Below, piece by piece: positions 6,801 through 9,829 of a DNA stretch of 9,829 nucleotides (within the stretch, counting starts at the first letter, position 1; every line of letters starts with the position of its first letter). The notes beneath the pieces were generated by a model. It did no database searches and had not been told where the DNA came from. It saw nothing but the letters and a program-made list of their open reading frames with translations. The DNA lies in assembly GCA_003242505.1 (NCBI GenBank), contig QGUP01000042.1, positions 1-9,829 of the forward strand, given 5' to 3'. Origin of the DNA: Bacillota bacterium. GTDB lineage: Bacteria; Bacillota; Sulfobacillia; Symbiobacteriales; ZC4RG38. Both the position numbers and the translations under genes were made by a program.

Positions 6801-7888
6801 ACGCCGGGGCCGTGGGGCGGACCGACGGTCTGGAACCGGCGCCGGTACCGGGGCGAGGGCTGGTGAAAGGCAAGCCGCCCCTGGAGTTCCAGACCGCGCT
6901 GCCGGTGGAGGGGAGCACAGACTGGGAGCGGGCGGAGAGGATGAAAGCCCTCTTCCAGACCCTGGACCGGGCCTGGCAGGGCCCCAGGCCCCGGCCGGTC
7001 CGGACCCTGCCGGAGGTCATTCCCCTCAGCGAGGTGCTGCCCCTCGAGCCGGAGTGGTCGGGGGAGCCGGAGTTGGAGACGGCGGTGCCCCTGGGGCTGG
7101 AGGTCGACAGCCTGGAGCCCTTCCGGGTGGACCTGCGGGAAGGACCGCACTTCTGCATCTCCGGGCCGCCGGAAAGCGGCAAGACCTCGCTCCTGCAGGC
7201 CTGGGTGGTGGCCCTGGCCCACCGGCTCCCGCCGGACTGGCTGCACCTCTGGCTGGTGGACCTGGGCGAGGGGAGCCTCGAGGCCCTACAGGCCCTGCCC
7301 CATGTCCGGGAAGCGGTTGCCACGGCAGAGGAACTGGACGCTGCTCTCCAGACCCTGGCGGACCTGGTCCAGGAGCGGCGGCGAGGAGGGGTCCCGCCGG
7401 CAAGCCCGGCCGCCCTGGGCCCAGGGGCTGTGCAGCCGGCTGTGCAGCCGCTGGTGGTGGTGGCGGTGGACGACTTCCAGGTCTGCCGGGACGCCATCTC
7501 GCCGGCGACCCGGGACCGGTGGGAGCAACTCCTGCGCCGGGAGCGGGGAGCGGGGCTCCACTTCCTGCTCGCCGGCTCCAGCACGGCTTTTCAGCAAGGA
7601 TACGACGGGCTGGGGAAGGCGGTCCGGGAACTCCAGACCGGCTTTGCCCTGGGCAGCACCGAGCACAGCGACCTCGCGCCGTTCAACCTGCGGCTGCCCC
7701 CGGCCGAGGCGGGCCGGCTCCTCCCTCCGGGCCTCGGGTACTACGTCCGTCGGAGCCGGTTCCGGAAGGTAAAGGTCGCCACCGCTCAGGTCGGGGACCC
7801 GCCCCTCGGGGGGTGGGTGGAGGCGCTGGTCCGCCGGTGGGAATCCGGGTGCTGTCCCGGGCCCGAGCCGCAGCAAGCGGCGCGGTGA
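3818..7888 (+). CDS. eccC: T7SS motor ATPase, EccC/EssC (FtsK/SpoIIIE-type, three ATPase domains)
   Basis: A 1356-residue membrane-anchored motor that recognises and exports WXG100 substrates. The N-terminus (FYRSPRLHPELPQGEVEIPGPP) resembles the start of actinobacterial EccC; the two FHA domains of Bacillota EssC are absent. Two transmembrane helices (about 38-61 and 71-92) are followed by a charged, probably coiled-coil segment (93-135). ATPase 1 has Walker A GATGSGKSE (486-494, K492), the VMVDYKGGGMAGAF motif and Walker B VILVDEF (D596, E597). ATPase 2 has GAPGMGKTT (830-838, K836) and LLVVDD (933-934). ATPase 3 has GPPESGKTS (1116-1124, K1122) and VAVDDF (1218-1219). All three Walker motifs look intact. 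The ATG has GGGAGG 6 nt upstream. It is cotranscribed with esxA and the downstream GH73 gene (52-nt gap). Confidence 0.95.
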   Translation: METSGPPVFYRSPRLHPELPQGEVEIPGPPSRPPAFHLSLASILLYLLPGLLGTLLVSALIRRHTGQSAPYALYSLPMMAIAALVQVGTYFYQKHRHQQALIAREQRYLALLQECRQELERQRVQQQHALREMNPTPGECLARAERRDPRLWERSSQDADCLSLRLGVGEVPFAVTVKPPRSDPTADPDPLLRQAQELAAEFARVTGAPICLPLRELGVAGIVGPRPEVVKAARALAMQIATHHGPDEMQLVVLFPAAEAEEWLWLRWLPHVWSPDRRQRYLAMDPDGAEPILSGLYDLLARRRLEAVGQPGSSPRDTPLPLFVFLLADPRLAEGDPILPLLLREGPALGAHTIFLAERRELLPKECRGIAEVGPGAGNLILTAPSPGQIPFAPDEASREAAERLARALAPLRPHRMAAAAEIPDRVTLLDVLDLRRVEELDVLARWRSATPHRSLAVPIGRRAGGELLVLDLHERGYGPHGLVAGATGSGKSELLQTLVASLAVHFHPHDLAFVMVDYKGGGMAGAFRDLPHVVGTLTNLDGGLARRALAALKAELRRRQRLLAEAGVDHIDKYIRARREGRPLPPLPHLVILVDEFAELKAEQPEFMRELVSAVRVGRSLGVHLILATQKPAGVVDEQIWSNTRFRICLRVERPQDSQEVLKSPLAATITGSGRAYFQVGNNERFELFQSGWAGAPYRPEAGDGEPEAALTIAEVALDGTRVPLWPAAREAPAPESGETQLQALVAHLAAAARAAGIAPLPGPWLPPLPEAVPLDRLGPREGGWDGQGWTPAGRWLEPVVGLMDWPEEQRQGPLRIPLGREGHLAVFGAPGMGKTTFLQTLVTSLALDHSPGELQVYLLDASGRGLSLLRGLPHVGAVVRGDETERLERLFRLLLGEMEARKARLAEAGAGTLAAYRQAGGELPAILLVVDDLPALASNYPEGEERLAVIAREGASLGLHLVVTAHTPSVLRSRIGNNITQAVTLRLADRMEYAGAVGRTDGLEPAPVPGRGLVKGKPPLEFQTALPVEGSTDWERAERMKALFQTLDRAWQGPRPRPVRTLPEVIPLSEVLPLEPEWSGEPELETAVPLGLEVDSLEPFRVDLREGPHFCISGPPESGKTSLLQAWVVALAHRLPPDWLHLWLVDLGEGSLEALQALPHVREAVATAEELDAALQTLADLVQERRRGGVPPASPAALGPGAVQPAVQPLVVVAVDDFQVCRDAISPATRDRWEQLLRRERGAGLHFLLAGSSTAFQQGYDGLGKAVRELQTGFALGSTEHSDLAPFNLRLPPAEAGRLLPPGLGYYVRRSRFRKVKVATAQVGDPPLGGWVEALVRRWESGCCPGPEPQQAAR

Positions 7889-7940
7889 CGGAGCGGTGGC
7901 GGTGTGGTGGGGGCGACCTCGTTGCGGAGGAGGGTAGCAG

Positions 7941-9233
7941 GTGACGGTCATTCGGGTGGACCCGGAGGCGCTGGAAGGGGTCGGCGGGCAGATGCAGCAG
8001 GCCGCCGGCGGCCTCCGGGCGGTGGTGGAACGTTTTGGCGGAGCCTACGCCAGCCTCGACTGGGAATCCCGGCACGAGGCCCAGGTCGAGGGACTGGTGA
8101 AGGAGGCCCGGCAGCGGGGGGAGGCCCTGGCTGCCGGCGCCGAGACCCTGGCCGGGTACCTGTTCCGGAAAGCGGAGCAGTTCGCCCGGGCCGACCAGGA
8201 AGGAGCCGCGGGAATCGGCCAGGTGGCCGGGGCCCACCAGAGCCACCTGCAGGCGGAACTGATCCAGGCCAAACACGACTGGTGGCAGGCCCGGCTCCGG
8301 GGGGACGAGGCCGGGATGGCGGCAGCCCACGCCCGGGCCAACCACCTTCGGGCCCTCGGCGCCGTGGAGACCGATGCGATGAACCAGGAGGTGTCGGCCC
8401 ATTACCAGCTCCGGTGGGAGCTGATCCAGGCCAAGCAAGACTGGTGGAAGGCCTGGATGGCCGACGACGCCGAGGGCATGGCGGCCGCCCACCGGCGGGC
8501 GAACGAACTCCGGGCCCAGGGGGCCACGGAGCCGGAGCCGGCGGAACAGGCGGCTATCCTCACCGCCGCCCTCATCGGGGTCAAGCACGCCTGGTGGCAG
8601 GCCCGCCTCCAGGGGGATACCGCCCGGATGGCGGCCCTCCAGGCCAAGGCTGACTATCTCCGGTCCCAGGGGGCGGTGGTGACCGACGAGCAGAACCGGG
8701 CCATCAACGCCCAGTACGAGGAGGAGTACCGGCGCCGGTACCCGCCCTTTGATGTGGACGCCTACTTCAAGGCCTCCCGGCAAGAGCGGTTTGCGATGCT
8801 GGAGCCCTTCTTCCGGCAGTCCCAGCAAACCATGGGGATCCCGTGGCAGGTCCAGGCCGCCCAGTGGGCCCTGGAGTCCGGTTGGGGCGGCAAGTTCCCC
8901 GCCGACGTCGAGACCGGCCGGCAGAGCTACAACCTTTTCGGCATCAAGGGCCAGGGCCCGGCCGGGTCGGTCCGGGCCTGGACCTGGGAGTACGTGAACG
9001 GCAAGAAGGTTCAGGTGCTGGCGGAGTTCCGGGCCTACCATTCGGTGACGGAGGCCATTGAGGACCACGCCCGGCTTCTCAACGGCGAGCGGTACGCCGC
9101 CGCCCGGCAGTGCGGCAGCGACCTCCGGTGTTGGGTGGACCGGATCCACCAGGCCGGTTACGCCACGGATCCCGAGTACGCCAACAAGCTCTGGTCGATC
9201 ATCACCTCCCAGGGCTGGCATCGCCAGCCGTGA
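7941..9233 (+). CDS. WXG-headed T7SS effector with three WW repeats and a GH73 glucosaminidase domain
   Basis: A 430-residue protein from a GTG with GGAGGAGGG ending 6 nt upstream. Residues 1-90 form a WXG100-like helical hairpin with W41-E42-S43 at the turn and F81-A-R-A-D85 as export motif. Residues about 103-265 carry three helical repeats of 50-54 residues with the pattern ELIQAK-x-DWW-xAR...GD..GMAAAH.RAN.LR..GA (tryptophan pairs at 114-115, 168-169, 218-219). Residues about 283-430 are a FlgJ/LytG-type GH73 N-acetylglucosaminidase: QWALESGWGG supplies the general acid E312, followed by YNLFGIKG (Y330), FRAYHS and GYATDPEYANKL. It probably cleaves peptidoglycan glycan strands outside the membrane, either to open the wall for the secretion machine or as a remodelling enzyme or antibacterial effector. 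No signal peptide is present, so export through the adjacent motor is the likely route. No immunity gene is visible. Confidence 0.9.
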   Translation: MTVIRVDPEALEGVGGQMQQAAGGLRAVVERFGGAYASLDWESRHEAQVEGLVKEARQRGEALAAGAETLAGYLFRKAEQFARADQEGAAGIGQVAGAHQSHLQAELIQAKHDWWQARLRGDEAGMAAAHARANHLRALGAVETDAMNQEVSAHYQLRWELIQAKQDWWKAWMADDAEGMAAAHRRANELRAQGATEPEPAEQAAILTAALIGVKHAWWQARLQGDTARMAALQAKADYLRSQGAVVTDEQNRAINAQYEEEYRRRYPPFDVDAYFKASRQERFAMLEPFFRQSQQTMGIPWQVQAAQWALESGWGGKFPADVETGRQSYNLFGIKGQGPAGSVRAWTWEYVNGKKVQVLAEFRAYHSVTEAIEDHARLLNGERYAAARQCGSDLRCWVDRIHQAGYATDPEYANKLWSIITSQGWHRQP

Positions 9234-9250
9234 CCGGAGGGCAGGGGCCC

Positions 9251-9829
9251 ATGCGCCGGGTGCTGGTCACCGTGGAACTGGGGAGAGGCGGACCTGCCCG
9301 GGATCTGGAGGTCCCCGCGGACCTGCCGGCGGAGCGGCTGGCGGCTGCCATCGCCGCAGCCCTGATGTCCCCAGGGGAAGGGGAGGATCCGGGGGCGTAC
9401 CGGCTGGAGGTGGCCCCTTCGGGCCGGCCCCTCGAGCCCGGGGAGACCCTGGCCGGGGCCGGGCTCTGGGACGGCAGCCGCCTGGTGCTGCGGTCCGCGG
9501 CGGAGGCCGGCCTTCGGCAGGGAACGGAGGCGGCTGCCGGCCTCCGGCAGGGAACGGGGGCGGCCGCCGTCCTGCAGGAGGCGGAAGCGGGTGTCCCACT
9601 CCTTTCGGGGGTCGATGCCCGTACCACGGGCCCTGCTGGCAGCAGAGAGGCGGCGGGCACGGAGGCGGCCTCGGCCGCAGCACCGCTCCGTCCTCACCCC
9701 CGGCTCCGCCGGGGGTGGGTGGTGGCAGTCCTGGGCCGGCCGGGGGGGGGGCGGGCCACGGGGGGCGCGGGCCCCGGGGCCGCCCTGGGGGGACCGGGCG
9801 CCGCTGGGGCGGCGCGGGGGGGCGCCCGG
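9251..9829 (+). CDS. Ubiquitin-like (YukD/EsaB or EccD N-terminal type) T7SS protein, 3'-partial
   Basis: From the ATG at 9251 (GGAGGG 8 nt upstream, 17 nt after the GH73 stop) the frame is open for 193 codons to the last base. Residues 1-83 look like the beta-grasp ubiquitin fold of YukD/EsaB and of the EccD N-terminus: MRRVLVTVEL, a helix PAERLAAAIAAAL, YRLEVAPSGRPLEPGETLAGAGLWDGSRLVLR. An Ala/Gly-rich linker with a 30-bp tandem repeat follows. At about 150-162 HPRLRRGWVVAVLG looks like a positively charged flank and the start of a membrane helix. A helix after the ubiquitin domain fits EccD-like proteins better than the soluble, roughly 80-residue YukD. The final 90 or so bases are G runs and may contain frameshifts, so the sequence after about residue 163 should not be trusted. 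The fold is inferred from pattern only. Confidence 0.7.
   Translation, partial: MRRVLVTVELGRGGPARDLEVPADLPAERLAAAIAAALMSPGEGEDPGAYRLEVAPSGRPLEPGETLAGAGLWDGSRLVLRSAAEAGLRQGTEAAAGLRQGTGAAAVLQEAEAGVPLLSGVDARTTGPAGSREAAGTEAASAAAPLRPHPRLRRGWVVAVLGRPGGGRATGGAGPGAALGGPGAAGAARGGAR
9506..9565 (+). repeat. Two tandem 30-bp units in the linker of the ubiquitin-like protein
   Basis: GCCGGCCTTCGGCAGGGAAC (start of unit 1, 9506-9535) and GCCGGCCTCCGGCAGGGAAC (start of unit 2, 9536-9565) are directly adjacent and differ at three of 30 positions. They encode AGLRQGTEAA and AGLRQGTGAA. A decayed third unit may follow to about 9589 (AVLQEAEA). Confidence 0.75.
9693..9719. repeat. Very strong inverted repeat near the window end
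   Basis: CACCCCCGGC (9695-9704) and GCCGGGGGTG (9708-9717) pair perfectly around a 3-nt loop, with two more pairs outside (one G-U). It lies inside the open frame, just ahead of the presumed membrane helix. Readable protein composition stops shortly after it, so it may mark a sequencing or assembly stop rather than a biological site. Confidence 0.5.

Noticed and set aside
5995..7944. 649-codon plus-strand frame inside the motor gene
   Set aside because: Shadow frame rich in Gly/Pro/Arg; the motor frame carries Walker motifs throughout.
7683..9221. 512-codon open frame antisense to the GH73 gene
   Set aside because: Composition is a shadow (Gly/Pro/Leu/His-rich), while the plus strand encodes clear WXG and GH73 motifs.
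1..9829. CRISPR arrays, tRNA/rRNA genes or insertion sequences
   Set aside because: No regularly spaced repeat-spacer pattern, no cloverleaf-like sequence, and no transposase or terminal-repeat pair was found on reading the window.

Overview
The window is GC-rich (roughly 70% by eye) and has TTG, GTG and ATG starts behind strong GGAGG-type ribosome sites. It also carries WXG100 / type VII secretion (T7SS) genes, a Vpr-like subtilase relative and a DnaE-type polymerase end. Together these suggest a high-GC Gram-positive, perhaps a thermophilic Bacillota such as the Thermaerobacter/Sulfobacillus group. The taxonomic guess is inference only. Both window ends are homopolymer-rich and hard to read as normal protein, so the window may be a whole draft or metagenomic contig with weak edges.

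Layout: (1) 1-801 (+) is the C-terminal end of a DnaE-family (error-prone type) DNA polymerase, 5'-partial, with an in-frame tandem Gly-Ala-Pro repeat ahead of the OB-fold. (2) 802-1114 has no convincing gene but holds a 13-bp inverted repeat, probably a terminator shared by converging transcripts. (3) 1115-1541 (-) is a visibly less GC-rich island with two short tandem genes: a 58-residue four-cysteine peptide with a hydrophobic tail and a 78-residue membrane protein. (4) 1739-3037 (+) is a Vpr-like subtilase relative that keeps the family's Asp block and C-terminal Fn3-like domain but has lost the His block and the catalytic Ser, so it looks like a pseudoprotease. It ends at a Rho-independent terminator. 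(5) 3197-3224 is an excellent sigma-A promoter that starts a T7SS operon with a roughly 190-nt leader. The operon encodes WXG100 protein EsxA, a 1356-residue three-ATPase EccC/EssC motor, a WXG-headed GH73 glucosaminidase with three internal WW repeats, and a ubiquitin-like (YukD/EsaB-like) protein that runs off the window just as a membrane helix seems to begin.

How it fits together: EsxA and the glucosaminidase are the likely substrates, the motor drives export, and the ubiquitin-like membrane protein may be the EccD-like or YukD-like channel component. The mix looks like a hybrid of actinobacterial T7SSa (EccC-like N-terminus without FHA domains, subtilisin-fold neighbour, ubiquitin domain apparently fused to membrane helices) and Bacillota T7SSb. 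No EssA, EssB or EsaA is visible in the window. The dead subtilase beside the operon, in the place where a mycosin protease would be expected, is the most unusual feature.
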